Position numbers and translations under genes: made by a program. Under the pieces are notes generated by a model. The model made no database searches and was not told the DNA's origin. It saw only the letters and a list, made by a program, of their open reading frames with translations. Positions 6,904 through 16,404 of a stretch of DNA of 43,829 bases are shown in pieces. The stretch's first letter is position 1, and each line of letters begins with the position of its first letter. The stretch is from an uncultured Agathobacter sp. (GTDB taxonomy: Bacteria; Bacillota; Clostridia; Lachnospirales; Lachnospiraceae): the NCBI GenBank assembly GCA_934316545.1, contig CAKRDT010000015.1, positions 1 through 43,829 of the forward strand, read 5' to 3'.

Positions 6904-8388
6904 TTACTGTGCCCGGTTCAATAGCAGACGAACACTTAAATATTCACCGAGCATATGAATCAAAGCAGAATCCTCAATATGCTTGCGCGGATTAATGACC
7001 TGAATCATGCCAATCGATCTATTGCCATCAAAAAGCCGGGCAAGCATCACCGACCAGATTCTCTTGTCTGCAAAATGCGCATAAAGCTTCGGATTCGACT
7101 CCCTGATACTCTTGAGATTATGCACAAAAATATCTTCCTGCTCTCCGAGAAGTTCCGCGAAAGCCTCCGCCTGACTCTTCTCAATTTCTCCTGCAATCAG
7201 CTTCGCCATCATATCCGCACTCTCTTTATGATATTCGGAAGCGATACAGCTTTCATTTTCATAACGTTCCACAATCGTGACCACGTCTGCATCATAAAAC
7301 ACACAAAGAGCCTGTTTTACGTGCATCATCGCATCCTCAAAAGACTCAATGCCAAAATAATCCAGACATTCTTTCAACTGCGTCAGGATCGCCCGCTCGT
7401 CTGCATCCTGTGCCATCTCAGACGGATTCTCGATCATGGCTTCTGTCTCTTCGTCCGAGACCTTCTGCTCCATGTCATTGTAAAAAATAATCTGATTCTT
7501 ACCATGATGCTTGGCCGCATACACCGCCTGATCCGCTTCAAAGTACATATCTTTAAACGTAAGCGGGCGATCTGAATCCAATACCCCGACACCGATGGAA
7601 GCAGAATATTCCATATCAAAAATAATGGTCTTTAAATTATCCCGCAGCTTAGCAACGAATTCATGCATCTGTTCAATGCTTCCAAGATTCCACACAAACG
7701 CTGCAAACTCATCGCCGCCCAATCGTCCTGCAAGTCCACGTCCGTTGACAGCCTCATTCAGGATTGCACCGGTCTGGCTCAGAACAAGATCTCCAACATT
7801 ATGTCCCTGTGTATCATTGATCAGCTTAAAATCATCAACATCCATCATCAGAAAAATCGCGTTTGCTTTTCCTTTTGCGAGTTCTTTTTCACATTTTTCC
7901 TCAAACGCTTTATGATTATACACATTCGTAAGTGCATCAATTTCCGCTCTGCGCCGAATCTTCTCGTTTGCCATTTTGTCCTTTTGAACCGACATCAGCC
8001 GGCCGACAATACGGACGATTTCACCTTTGTCATCTGTCAAACTGTTTAAATAAGCCCGATACCATTCATCCTGCGCTCCCTTGTCATGGTAACGCACATC
8101 CACGAGCTGGCTGCACGGCTCGGTAAGACAGACTTCCAGTGCCTTGCGATAATTATCAATGTCCTCCGGATCAATAAAATACTTGCCGAATCCATCCCCT
8201 TTTATATAGTCAGGAACCTCATGCAAAGTTTTGAACTGACCATCCACGATACAATAGATTTTAACCGTATCCTTATCCACATCATAATCTAAGATACGTT
8301 CCCGGTTTTGCTCCGTAACGACTTTAAGCAGATAACACTTTTCGTTCATCTGCTCAGGCGCCTTACTCTTTTGTTTTTGCTTTCCCAT
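6904..8388 (-). CDS. diguanylate cyclase with N-terminal PAS-like and C-terminal GAF-like regions
   Basis: The 494-residue soluble protein should make cyclic di-GMP from two GTP. A PAS-like sensor covers about 20-135, with WYRAYLNSLTDDKGEIVRIVG at its end. The GGDEF domain runs from DALTNVYNH (151) through DVDDFKLIND (183-192) to an intact GGDEF at 224-228. The RxxD inhibitory site expected nine residues before GG is absent (N215...G218), so product inhibition at that site is unlikely. Residues 330-494 resemble a GAF domain. There is no membrane segment. It starts 8 bp after the HAD phosphatase stop and is the last gene of the nucleotide cluster. The ribosome binding site is poor, so translation may depend on coupling. 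Confidence 0.88.
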   Translation of the reverse strand: MGKQKQKSKAPEQMNEKCYLLKVVTEQNRERILDYDVDKDTVKIYCIVDGQFKTLHEVPDYIKGDGFGKYFIDPEDIDNYRKALEVCLTEPCSQLVDVRYHDKGAQDEWYRAYLNSLTDDKGEIVRIVGRLMSVQKDKMANEKIRRRAEIDALTNVYNHKAFEEKCEKELAKGKANAIFLMMDVDDFKLINDTQGHNVGDLVLSQTGAILNEAVNGRGLAGRLGGDEFAAFVWNLGSIEQMHEFVAKLRDNLKTIIFDMEYSASIGVGVLDSDRPLTFKDMYFEADQAVYAAKHHGKNQIIFYNDMEQKVSDEETEAMIENPSEMAQDADERAILTQLKECLDYFGIESFEDAMMHVKQALCVFYDADVVTIVERYENESCIASEYHKESADMMAKLIAGEIEKSQAEAFAELLGEQEDIFVHNLKSIRESNPKLYAHFADKRIWSVMLARLFDGNRSIGMIQVINPRKHIEDSALIHMLGEYLSVRLLLNRAQ

Positions 8389-8396
8389 ATTTTCTC

Positions 8397-9035
8397 TTAA
8401 CCCTCGAATACCTTGTCCACTGCTTCAACAAGATCTTCAAACTTATGAATTTCCGGAACCTTCTCACGAATCGTTCCAAAACCATAAGCAGCATGAATAA
8501 ACTTCACTCCCGCCTTCATGCTTTCATCATAATCACCCTGTATGTCACCAACATAGACAGCATCATCAAGTCCGTTGCGTTCATACAATAATGCGATATT
8601 GACTCCTTTGGGTTTATCATTATCCCCATAACAGGCAAAATCCTCAATCAGATCATGAAAATGATAATAATCCAAAAAAGCCTCAATATATCCAGACTGA
8701 CAATTACTTACAATGTACAAATGGTACGTTGCCTTCAAACGTTCCATTGTTTCTCTTATATTAGAATACAACACTCCACCATGTTTGCGCAAGTAGTCAT
8801 TTTCTAATTGGTAACATAAATTTGATACTTTTTCCTGAAGTTCTTTATCCGGATTAGGAAATAAAATATCTGCTATCTCCTCCATGGTCTTACCCATAAC
8901 AGACTGAATATCTTTGGCCGTCAGCGGCGTACGATCATATCCGATTCTCCGCATCGCTTCATTCCAGGATTCTGCCACCCCCGCAGCAGAATCCCACAAT
9001 GTACCATCCATATCAAAAATTATGCCTTTTTTCAT
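8397..9035 (-). CDS. HAD-superfamily hydrolase, phosphoglycolate phosphatase-like
   Basis: This 212-residue protein is a subclass I HAD phosphatase. Motif I is FDMDGT with nucleophile Asp8 and acid/base Asp10. A helical cap follows (about 20-85). Motif II is the Ser in IVSNC, motif III the Lys in NDKPKG, and motif IV is YVGDIQGDYDESMKAG. It resembles Gph/PGP and 5'-nucleotidase-like HAD enzymes; the substrate is unclear. Its ATG overlaps the purD stop (ATGA), implying translational coupling. A role with phosphorylated sugars or nucleotides of the purine pathway is plausible but only contextual. Confidence 0.85.
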   Translation of the reverse strand: MKKGIIFDMDGTLWDSAAGVAESWNEAMRRIGYDRTPLTAKDIQSVMGKTMEEIADILFPNPDKELQEKVSNLCYQLENDYLRKHGGVLYSNIRETMERLKATYHLYIVSNCQSGYIEAFLDYYHFHDLIEDFACYGDNDKPKGVNIALLYERNGLDDAVYVGDIQGDYDESMKAGVKFIHAAYGFGTIREKVPEIHKFEDLVEAVDKVFEG

Positions 9036-10306
9036 GCTTCATCAATCGCCTTTCCGATGTCATGTCTCATATACTTATTTTCGAAAGTAATCCACTCGGT
9101 GGCCTCGTATGCCTTGGCTCTGGCTTCCTTTAAATTCTTACCGGTCGCGGTAATTCCAAGTACACGTCCACCGTTTGTCACGATACGTCCGTCCTTGTCA
9201 AACGCGGTACCTGCATGGAAACAGTAATAATCGTCTTTGCCCTCGAAATTCTCAAATCCGCTGATTGGGAATCCTTTCTCGTAGGCAACCGGATATCCGT
9301 CGGATGCCAGTACAACGCAGACTGCCGCATTATCCTCAAACTGTAAATCAATCGCGTCCAGCTTTCCGTCCACACACGCCTCCATGACATCAATGATGTC
9401 GTTCTTCATACGAGGAAGCACAACCTGTGCCTCCGGATCTCCGAATCTTGCGTTGTATTCAAGAACCTTCGGACCATCCTCCGTCAGCATCAGTCCAAAG
9501 AAGATCACACCGGTAAACGGTCTTCCTTCTGCCGCCATCGCATCAACCGTCGCCTGATAAATGTACTTCTTGCAGAAATCATCCACTTCCTTTGTATAGA
9601 AAGGACTCGGTGAGAAGTTTCCCATACCACCGGTATTGAGTCCCTGATCTCCATCCTTTGCACGCTTGTGATCCTGTGCGGAAGACATGATCTTGATCGT
9701 CTTTCCGTCTACAAAAGAGAGAACGGACACTTCGCGTCCGGTCATGAACTCCTCGATAACCATTGTGTTACCGGCAGAACCGAATTTCTTGTCCTCCATA
9801 ATTGTGCGGACACCCTCTTGCGCCTCAGCAAGCGTATTGCAGATGAGCACGCCTTTGCCCAATGCAAGTCCGTCGGCTTTCAGTACGATTGGCATCTTAG
9901 CCGTCTCAAGATAAGCGAGTGCTTCCTGAGGATCCGTGAAATTCTCATAAGCAGCTGTAGGAATATGGTACTTCTTCATAAGATCCTTGGAAAAAGCCTT
10001 TGATCCCTCTAGTATTGCTGCATTCTTACGAGGACCGAATACCTTAAGCCCTTCCGCCTCAAACACATCGACAATGCCGCCAACGAGCGGATCATCCATT
10101 CCTACGATTGTAAAATCAATCTCTTTTGCTTTTGCAAATGCAACGAGTTTATCAAACTCCATCGCCTGAATCGGCACACACTCTGCCAATGCAGCGATAC
10201 CGGCATTACCAGGTGCACAATAGATTTTGTCCACTTTCGGGCTTTTTGATACACTCGTTACGATTGCATGCTCACGTCCGCCGCTTCCAACTACAAGAAC
10301 TTTCAT
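9032..10306 (-). CDS. purD: phosphoribosylamine-glycine ligase (GARS)
   Basis: PurD joins glycine to 5-phosphoribosylamine using ATP, the second step of purine synthesis. The 424-residue protein opens with MKVLVVGSGGREHAIV. It carries the ATP-grasp signatures PIVLKADGLALGKGV, VIEEFMTGREVSVLSF and the family signature LEYNARFGDPEAQ (about residues 280-292). The frame is open 19 codons further upstream. The ATG at 10306 is preferred because AGGAGGAG lies 8 nt before it and the protein then begins at the Rossmann-like glycine motif. It follows purN by 85 bp and overlaps the HAD phosphatase gene by 4 bp. Confidence 0.97.
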   Translation of the reverse strand: MKVLVVGSGGREHAIVTSVSKSPKVDKIYCAPGNAGIAALAECVPIQAMEFDKLVAFAKAKEIDFTIVGMDDPLVGGIVDVFEAEGLKVFGPRKNAAILEGSKAFSKDLMKKYHIPTAAYENFTDPQEALAYLETAKMPIVLKADGLALGKGVLICNTLAEAQEGVRTIMEDKKFGSAGNTMVIEEFMTGREVSVLSFVDGKTIKIMSSAQDHKRAKDGDQGLNTGGMGNFSPSPFYTKEVDDFCKKYIYQATVDAMAAEGRPFTGVIFFGLMLTEDGPKVLEYNARFGDPEAQVVLPRMKNDIIDVMEACVDGKLDAIDLQFEDNAAVCVVLASDGYPVAYEKGFPISGFENFEGKDDYYCFHAGTAFDKDGRIVTNGGRVLGITATGKNLKEARAKAYEATEWITFENKYMRHDIGKAIDEA

Positions 10307-10391
10307 GATCTGTCTCCTCCTGTTATTAAACACCAGCCACTCAAATCGTTCTGCATCAAGCATCCCGATTCCGTGGCTGAATCATTTCTCA

Positions 10392-11018
10392 CTACTTATG
10401 AATGGTTACTTTATGATCGGTCACAGACACTTTCCCATTCGCAATCAGATTGATTGCCTGTGGCATAATGATCCACTCTGCCTGTTCCATAACTCTTCTC
10501 TGTAAAATTTCCGGGGTATCTCCCTCTTCGACAGCCACCGCCTTCTGTAAGATAATCGGACCCGTGTCCGTTCCCTCATCCACAAAATGCACCGTCGCAC
10601 CGGTCACCTTGACGCCTCGTGCGAGTGCGCCTTCATGCACCTTCAATCCGTAATAACCGGTTCCGCAGAAAGACGGAATCAGTGACGGATGAATGTTGAT
10701 GATACGATTGCGGTACTTTACAATCATCTGAGGTGGAATCACAACAAGAAAGCCTGCCAGAACCACCAGATCCACGTTATAAGAATCCAGTTTTGCAAGG
10801 AAATCCTCATTGAATGCAGCTCTGCACTCATAGTCCTTCGGGCTGATGCAGACAGCCTCGATTCCGTGCTGCGTGGCACGTTCCAAAGCATACGCATTCT
10901 TATTGTTACTGATCACAACTTTAATTTCAGCATTTGTGATCGTGTGATTTTCGATTCCATCGATAATTGCCTGAAGGTTTGTTCCTCCGCCGGATACACA
11001 TACTGCAATCTTTAGCAT
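10392..11018 (-). CDS. purN: phosphoribosylglycinamide formyltransferase (GAR transformylase)
   Basis: PurN transfers a formyl group from 10-formyl-tetrahydrofolate to GAR, step three of purine synthesis. The 208-residue length is typical. It shows the phosphate-binding start [13 protein letters not shown], the catalytic Asn and His in [11 protein letters not shown] and the Asp of [13 protein letters not shown]. Its ATG lies inside the end of purM (7-bp overlap, stop TAA of purM at 11014-11012), so translation is probably coupled. It sits between purM and purD in pathway-consistent context. Confidence 0.97.
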   Translation of the reverse strand: MLKIAVCVSGGGTNLQAIIDGIENHTITNAEIKVVISNNKNAYALERATQHGIEAVCISPKDYECRAAFNEDFLAKLDSYNVDLVVLAGFLVVIPPQMIVKYRNRIINIHPSLIPSFCGTGYYGLKVHEGALARGVKVTGATVHFVDEGTDTGPIILQKAVAVEEGDTPEILQRRVMEQAEWIIMPQAINLIANGKVSVTDHKVTIHK

Positions 11019-12037
11019 AATGTAACACCCTTCTCTCCATCTGTGATCTTTCCGACTACGTATGGAGTATCACCGGCTGCCTTGATGGCTTCCATGGTCT
11101 TGTCCACATCCGCAGGATCCACTGCAACGATCATTCCGAGTCCCATGTTGTATGTATTGTACATCATCTGCTCCTCGACGTTTCCTTCCTTTGCCATCAA
11201 AGTAAAGATTGGCGGGATCGGATAGCTGTTTTTCTCGATGACCGCATGCTTTCCTTCCGGTAACATACGAGGGATATTCTCGTAGAATCCACCACCGGTA
11301 ATGTGGCTGCATGCCTTCACACGGACGCCTGCATCCTTAATGGATTTCATAGCACCGACATAGATTCTTGTAGGTGCAAGCAGTGCCTCACCAAGCGTCT
11401 TTCCAAGCTCGTCCACATAAGTATTTAACGTTTCCTTATCCATCTTAAAGATTTTACGGACAAGAGAGAAGCCATTGGAATGTACACCAGAACTTGCCAT
11501 GCCAATCAGTACATCTCCGGCCTTAAGATTCTCTCCGGTAATGATATCTTTCTTATCTACGACACCTACGGTAAATCCGGCCAGATCATACTCTTCCTCC
11601 GGCATCAGTCCCGGATGCTCCGCGGTCTCACCACCGATCAGTGCACATCCGGACTGCTTACAGCCTTCTGCGACACCGCTTACGATCGTTGCGATCTTTT
11701 CCGGATAGTTCTTGCCACATGCAATATAATCAAGGAAAAATAATGGTTCTCCACCTGCACATGCAACATCATTTACACACATAGCAACGCAATCAATACC
11801 GATTGTATCATGCTTATCCAGCAGGAAAGCAAGCTTTACTTTCGTTCCGCAGCCGTCCGTTCCGGACAGGAGAACAGGTTCCTCCATGTTTTTGATCGCA
11901 GCCAGAGAGAACGCGCCGGAGAAGCCGCCGAGTCCGCCTAATACTTCTGATCGCATGGTTTCCTTCACATACTTCTTCATCAATTCAACTGACTTGTAAC
12001 CAGCCTCGATGTCAACACCGGAATTCTTGTAATCCAT
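11012..12037 (-). CDS. purM: phosphoribosylformylglycinamidine cyclo-ligase (AIR synthetase)
   Basis: PurM closes the imidazole ring of FGAM with ATP to give AIR. The 341-residue protein begins [21 protein letters not shown] and has the AIRS-family motifs [22 protein letters not shown] (about 58-72), [25 protein letters not shown] and [19 protein letters not shown] lies 10 nt before the ATG. A 100-bp gap separates it from purE upstream; that gap contains a short TACTAT/ATAGTA inverted repeat but no clear terminator. Confidence 0.97.
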   Translation of the reverse strand: MDYKNSGVDIEAGYKSVELMKKYVKETMRSEVLGGLGGFSGAFSLAAIKNMEEPVLLSGTDGCGTKVKLAFLLDKHDTIGIDCVAMCVNDVACAGGEPLFFLDYIACGKNYPEKIATIVSGVAEGCKQSGCALIGGETAEHPGLMPEEEYDLAGFTVGVVDKKDIITGENLKAGDVLIGMASSGVHSNGFSLVRKIFKMDKETLNTYVDELGKTLGEALLAPTRIYVGAMKSIKDAGVRVKACSHITGGGFYENIPRMLPEGKHAVIEKNSYPIPPIFTLMAKEGNVEEQMMYNTYNMGLGMIVAVDPADVDKTMEAIKAAGDTPYVVGKITDGEKGVTLC

Positions 12038-12137
12038 TTATTTTTCCTCCTAATATCTGTATTTAAACATATTACTATACCTTATAGTATATCTTTGAAC
12101 AGATAAACTTTCCAATAGAATATCATAATATTAGTAA

Positions 12138-12638
12138 TTAGTAGTTCTTATATCCAACTTCCTTAAGGCGTGCGTCCTTTGCCTCTACCTGTTCCTTTAA
12201 GTTCTTAGAGTAATCCTTTAATCTTGCAAGTAATGCATCATCACTTGTAGCAAGAATCTTTGCCGCAAGAATTCCTGCATTTGCTCCACCGTTGATTGCT
12301 ACAGTCGCAACCGGAATTCCGGTCGGCATCTGCACAATACTGTAAAGGGAATCTCTTCCGCCGAGAGAAGTTGTATGCATAGGAATTCCGATCACCGGCA
12401 TCGGGAAAATCGCCGCGCACATACCCGGCAGATGAGCGGCCATACCGGCACCCGCGATAATTACCTTAAAGCCCTTCGCCTCAGCACTCTTTGCATACTC
12501 AAAAAATACATCAGGCTCACGATGCGCAGAGATGATCGTCATCTCATAACTTACCCCAAGCTTGTCCAAAATGTCTGCCGCCTTTGCCATGATCGGCATA
12601 TCCGAGTCACTACCCATTACAATTCCTACCTGTGCCAT
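12138..12638 (-). CDS. purE: class I N5-carboxyaminoimidazole ribonucleotide mutase
   Basis: PurE rearranges N5-CAIR to CAIR in purine synthesis. The 166-residue protein contains GSDSDMPIMAKAADILDKLGV (start about residue 8), SAHREPD (about 40-46) with the catalytic His, and the late motif TSLGGRDSLYSIVQMPTGIPVATVAI of class I enzymes. Class I enzymes normally work with PurK, which is not in this window. AGGAGG precedes the ATG by 8 nt. It starts 36 bp after the aminopeptidase stop, consistent with one transcript. Confidence 0.96.
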   Translation of the reverse strand: MAQVGIVMGSDSDMPIMAKAADILDKLGVSYEMTIISAHREPDVFFEYAKSAEAKGFKVIIAGAGMAAHLPGMCAAIFPMPVIGIPMHTTSLGGRDSLYSIVQMPTGIPVATVAINGGANAGILAAKILATSDDALLARLKDYSKNLKEQVEAKDARLKEVGYKNY

Positions 12639-12674
12639 TGTCTTATCCTCCTGCTTATGCTTGAAATCTATCGG

Positions 12675-14723
12675 TTACGCCTGTGCATCAAGTTCATCGA
12701 GCGGCTCATTGAGCTTCTCCGTTCCCGGTACAACAAAACGTCCGTTTACAATAATATCTTCTGTCGATCCATCCTTACGGATCACCGTAATTCTTCCAAG
12801 TTCATCGTAAGGAATGGTAATGTCCGTGTGACAGTTAAAATATGCCTTTGATACATCTTCCCTGCGAAGCAGCGAGATCTCATTATCGCGGGCAACAATC
12901 GCCTTGCCGTCCGGATTGTATGTGATATTGTCCTCATCGTAGGTATAGCATGTATCACCCACCGCAAAATGCGGTCCGGTCTTCTCTGCGATCAGGATCG
13001 GCAGCTTATCTGCGATATCAAATTTACGCGCCATCACATAGGCAGTTGTATTCGTTCCGATTGCAAATTCTCCCATCGGAAGCGTCTTGTGATGGAATAA
13101 TACATTATCCTCGATATACTTGCGGTTTTCCTCCTCGGAGTCAAAGTTTGTACAAGTATAGGAAGCAATACATCCGTCTGCAAAATCCAATTCAAGATTC
13201 TTATAATTTAACTCATTCAAATAAACCTGACTGACATGAAGTTTTCCCTCCGTGCCTTTTAACACAGGGGATGTAAACACCTCACCGACCGGAATATTGA
13301 CATCTGCCACGCAATTTTCAAAAGCGGTCTCCTTCGCCGGATCCGCAAGCGGATAAATTTTCACATACAGATCCGTCTTATTTCCGTTTGTTCCCTGAAT
13401 ATGCACACGGTCTGCCGTATCAAGTACATCAATCATACGCTGCTGCATATCGCGATACAGCACATAATCGAGCGTATTGATACGAACGGTCTCCGCAAAG
13501 ATTTCACGGAATTTCTCCCCGATTGCCGGTACCGGATATGCAATGATCGTAAAGCTGCGCTCCTCACCGTGAATATACTGATTGACCAGCTGACTGACCT
13601 GGCTGCGCTCATATACGCTTAACTCCTGCTGGCGGTTCGTAAATTTCACATTTTGTTCCTTTTGCTCCGGGGCAAAAGGCTCCGTACCGAAGATATCAAT
13701 AACCGCCGGTCCTCCATATCCAGGTGCTATTTCTTTTAACTTTTCCCAAACGGTTCGTTCCACTTCAAGGCGGCGCTCAATAAACGGCTTATCCAGCCAC
13801 AAACCCCTGTCCTCACGATGATCATACTCATACTGCTTATTCAGAGAAATCGAAAATGGCCTGAGCGTTGCTTTTAATCCGATTTTTTCAAAATTCTTTA
13901 CAGCCAGACGGATCATCCGCTCAAAACCGATCGGATAACGGATCTCTGCCATACGCTTCAAAGAAATATCCTTATTGCAGGTCGCAAATCCAATACGGTA
14001 TCCTTCCGTAAATGTATCCGCCATGCTCTGCATCTCTTCCTCAGAAATCGTATTCAAAAAGCGCGCCGACTCCATCTCATCCTTCCCGACACATCTTCCA
14101 TAACGATACAAATAAGCCGGATCCGCCAGATCCGAATCCATTACAACGGAACGCTCATAATCATATTCCGGCATGACCATCCGGCGAAGCCGCAAGGTCT
14201 CAAACACTTCCGTATTATCATGCATAAAGGAGTAAATGATATTTCTCAGTTCCTTCTCATTTAATTCTTCCGCATCTTCAAAACAATTGAAAATCTCTAC
14301 AAACAATTCCGCAAAAAGACACAGGTTCTGTAAATTCCCCTGTGCACATTCCGGCGCGATCTTATGAAACTGATCGATAATCATGGAAAGAATCTGTCCG
14401 TATTCCTTTCCCAATTGATCACATGCATATGCAGGATTGGCATAACTTGTCTCATATCCCGGCATCTGTACATCCGAATAAAGCTGTTCATTAAACGCAG
14501 CCGCCTCCTCCCCGGAAACAGCAGCCAAAGAACCTTCCGCTGCCTTACTTCCGACTTCATCCAAAACAAGAAGGTACTCCGCTGCCTGCGTAAAATATAC
14601 GCGATAATCTTTTACCACACTTGCGGCCTTCTCTTCTGCAATCTGACGGATGCGTTCCATCACAAGTTCCAAACGCTCCTTCACAAGCGCGTTGGATTCT
14701 TCATACAATTTGCCGTAACTCAT
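12675..14723 (-). CDS. M29-type aminopeptidase with a long N-terminal extension
   Basis: The 682-residue protein has a C-terminal half (about 320-670) like the M29 thermophilic aminopeptidase family of metalloexopeptidases. Conserved acidic and His positions appear in GEVFTSPVLKGTEG, MGEFAIGTNTTAY and EKTGPHFAVGDTCY. Known M29 enzymes are about 400 residues. Here some 300 extra N-terminal residues of helical character have no recognised domain. No signal peptide or membrane helix is seen, so it should be cytosolic. The ATG at 14723 overlaps the preceding stop (ATGA) and has GGGAG 10 nt upstream; a 13-codon longer frame exists but overlaps more. It sits inside the nucleotide cluster just before purE. 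Activity is inferred from family. Confidence 0.82.
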   Translation of the reverse strand: MSYGKLYEESNALVKERLELVMERIRQIAEEKAASVVKDYRVYFTQAAEYLLVLDEVGSKAAEGSLAAVSGEEAAAFNEQLYSDVQMPGYETSYANPAYACDQLGKEYGQILSMIIDQFHKIAPECAQGNLQNLCLFAELFVEIFNCFEDAEELNEKELRNIIYSFMHDNTEVFETLRLRRMVMPEYDYERSVVMDSDLADPAYLYRYGRCVGKDEMESARFLNTISEEEMQSMADTFTEGYRIGFATCNKDISLKRMAEIRYPIGFERMIRLAVKNFEKIGLKATLRPFSISLNKQYEYDHREDRGLWLDKPFIERRLEVERTVWEKLKEIAPGYGGPAVIDIFGTEPFAPEQKEQNVKFTNRQQELSVYERSQVSQLVNQYIHGEERSFTIIAYPVPAIGEKFREIFAETVRINTLDYVLYRDMQQRMIDVLDTADRVHIQGTNGNKTDLYVKIYPLADPAKETAFENCVADVNIPVGEVFTSPVLKGTEGKLHVSQVYLNELNYKNLELDFADGCIASYTCTNFDSEEENRKYIEDNVLFHHKTLPMGEFAIGTNTTAYVMARKFDIADKLPILIAEKTGPHFAVGDTCYTYDEDNITYNPDGKAIVARDNEISLLRREDVSKAYFNCHTDITIPYDELGRITVIRKDGSTEDIIVNGRFVVPGTEKLNEPLDELDAQA

Positions 14724-15052
14724 AAAATATACACTCCCATCGCATAAGTGCCGATCCAGCACCCCATGCTCAATATTGATAATCCAAGACCAAGTCTCGG
14801 AAAAAGTTTAAACGAATCTTCTTCCCTCAGGCTGGTAACTGCGGTCACTGCTGCTGCAACAGATACAAGTATCGCCATCACACCAACGCTTCCGTAATAC
14901 ATCGAAAGATTTCCATCCGCCCGGAAGGCAAGATTGACAAAAATAATATATATAAGCAACAGAACCGCAGCAAGTCCGGTTGCAGCCATCCCTCTTTTGG
15001 AATGTTTCTTCTCTGTAAACTTGTAGGAACTGTGTCTTCTTCGATTCCTCAT
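14720..15052 (-). CDS. small membrane protein, DUF6142-like
   Basis: The 110-residue protein has a basic, Ser-rich N-terminus (MRNRRRHSSYKF, then KKHSKRG) and three hydrophobic segments (about 22-42, 51-70 and 82-106). It resembles the DUF6142 family of small clostridial membrane proteins, which has no known function. It starts 7 bp after the VanZ-like gene and overlaps the aminopeptidase start by 4 bp, so the three genes are probably co-translated. Confidence 0.72.
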   Translation of the reverse strand: MRNRRRHSSYKFTEKKHSKRGMAATGLAAVLLLIYIIFVNLAFRADGNLSMYYGSVGVMAILVSVAAAVTAVTSLREEDSFKLFPRLGLGLSILSMGCWIGTYAMGVYIL

Positions 15053-15059
15053 CTGTTAT

Positions 15060-15512
15060 CTATCCTTCCCGTTTCACCCACGTTTGAAACACATAATATA
15101 AAATTACCCCGAGCAGACCGCCCAGCGTATTCAATAAGAGATCATCCACATCAAAGCAGCCGATCTTAAACACAAGCTGAATTGTCTCAACAAGAAGGCT
15201 GACAATGAAGCAGTTCAATACGATAAGACCGCCGCGCAGCTGTTTATCACTAAGAAACGGTTGCAGAAATCCCATCGGCATGAACGCGATCACATTGCCA
15301 AATACATTGATAAAAAATGCCTTATTACCAAGAATATGACGATACCGGTAGAATCGCATAATCTCCCGAAACGGTTGCAGATTATAACGATATTCTGCCG
15401 AAGCTCCTATTCTCCCGAATCCTTCCGAAAAGAACAGAAAATAAAAAAGCAGGCATACATACAGCACATACAATATCGCCAATATTCTTTTATGCCGCTT
15501 AATTGCAGCCAT
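15060..15512 (-). CDS. VanZ-like membrane protein
   Basis: From ATG 15512 this is 150 residues with about four membrane segments. Family features are NLQPFREIMRFYRYR in the first loop, the NVFGNVIAFMPMGFLQP helix and the end FDVDDLLLNTLGGLLGVILYY, which matches the VanZ signature (D-D-N-GxxxG). VanZ proteins give low-level teicoplanin resistance in Enterococcus, but most homologues have no known function. The chosen ATG overlaps pyrE by 14 bp; an earlier ATG at 15557 would overlap more. The ribosome binding site is weak at both, so the start is uncertain. Confidence 0.8.
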   Translation of the reverse strand: MAAIKRHKRILAILYVLYVCLLFYFLFFSEGFGRIGASAEYRYNLQPFREIMRFYRYRHILGNKAFFINVFGNVIAFMPMGFLQPFLSDKQLRGGLIVLNCFIVSLLVETIQLVFKIGCFDVDDLLLNTLGGLLGVILYYVFQTWVKREG

Positions 15513-16179
15513 ACTGCTTGTAATATTCGTCGATTGCAGCCTTAATCGTATCGTCAATTACCACTCTGCCCTGACACTCATGATCATACAGATGTTCTAC
15601 CACTTCCTCCATATTAACGATCGCTTTGCCCTCAAATCCATATTTCTCGCGGATTTCGTCCAATGCACTCATCTTTCCGCCCTGACCGACTTCCATACGA
15701 TTTAAGCTGACCATCAATCCTACAATTGTCACATCGGCAGCTCCACGTACCTTTGGAACCGTCTCTTCCATGGACTTTCCGGATGTGGTTACATCCTCGA
15801 TCATAACAACACGGTCACCGTCTCTTAAACTGCTTCCAAGGAAACCTCCCTTGTCTGCACCGTGATCCTTTGCCTCCTTACGGTCGCTGCAGTAACGGAC
15901 TTCCTTCCCATACAACTCACTGTATGCGATTGCCGTAACCACAGCAAGCGGAATACCCTTGTAAGCCGGTCCGAACAGCACATCGAAATCATCCCCGTAA
16001 TTATCGTGGATTGCCTTAGCATAGTACTCGCCGAGCTTTTTCAGCTGGGAACCGGTCACATACGCTCCCGCATTCATAAAAAAAGGCGATTTTCTTCCGC
16101 TTTTTAACGTAAAATCGCCAAATTTGAGCACATCGCTCTCTACCATAAACTCTATAAATTCACTCTTGTAAGCTTCCAT
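15499..16179 (-). CDS. pyrE: orotate phosphoribosyltransferase
   Basis: PyrE converts orotate and PRPP to OMP. The 226-residue protein starts MEAYKSEFIEFMVESDVLKFGDFTLKSGRKSPFFMNAG. It has the catalytic-loop region KEAKDHGADKGGFLGSSL and the PRPP-binding motif VVMIEDVTTSGKSM (about 124-137). The upstream-extended frame is rejected because AGGAGG followed by TAGG lies just before ATG 16179. A terminator and a promoter separate it from pyrD, so pyrE appears to head the transcript that continues into vanZ-like, DUF6142, aminopeptidase and pur genes. Confidence 0.96.
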   Translation of the reverse strand: MEAYKSEFIEFMVESDVLKFGDFTLKSGRKSPFFMNAGAYVTGSQLKKLGEYYAKAIHDNYGDDFDVLFGPAYKGIPLAVVTAIAYSELYGKEVRYCSDRKEAKDHGADKGGFLGSSLRDGDRVVMIEDVTTSGKSMEETVPKVRGAADVTIVGLMVSLNRMEVGQGGKMSALDEIREKYGFEGKAIVNMEEVVEHLYDHECQGRVVIDDTIKAAIDEYYKQYGCN

Positions 16180-16226
16180 AATTCCTAGATCCTCCTGATT
16201 TCTATGCAAAACACCATTTCTCAATA

Positions 16227-16255
16227 ATCTTAGCATATCGCAAGCCTGTTTTCAA
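16227..16255 (-). promoter_or_regulatory. promoter of the pyrE-headed transcript
   Basis: On the minus strand TTGAAA (16255-16250), a 17-bp spacer and TAAGAT (16232-16227) lie about 48 bp before the pyrE start and downstream of the pyrD terminator. Confidence 0.5.
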
Positions 16256-16303
16256 TGAAAACAAACACCTTCAGAAAGATGATTCATAGATAACCATAAC
16301 AAC

Positions 16304-16346
16304 AAAAAGAAATAGCATCCCACCGCCTAAAGTGAATGCTATTTCT
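16304..16346 (-). terminator. terminator after pyrD
   Basis: AGAAATAGCAT (16309-16319) pairs perfectly with ATGCTATTTCT (16336-16346). On the minus strand the stem is followed by TTTTTGTTGTT. It ends the pyrC-F-K-D transcript about 60 bp after pyrD. Confidence 0.82.
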
Positions 16347-16404
16347 GTTGCCTCGAAATTATTAATTACTAATTTTATTTTTTGTACAATTACTGTATCT
16401 TCTA

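Noticed and set aside
12038..12137. Guanine-type riboswitch or terminator between purE and purM
   Set aside because: Only a short AT-rich inverted repeat is seen; no aptamer core and no T-run after a GC stem.
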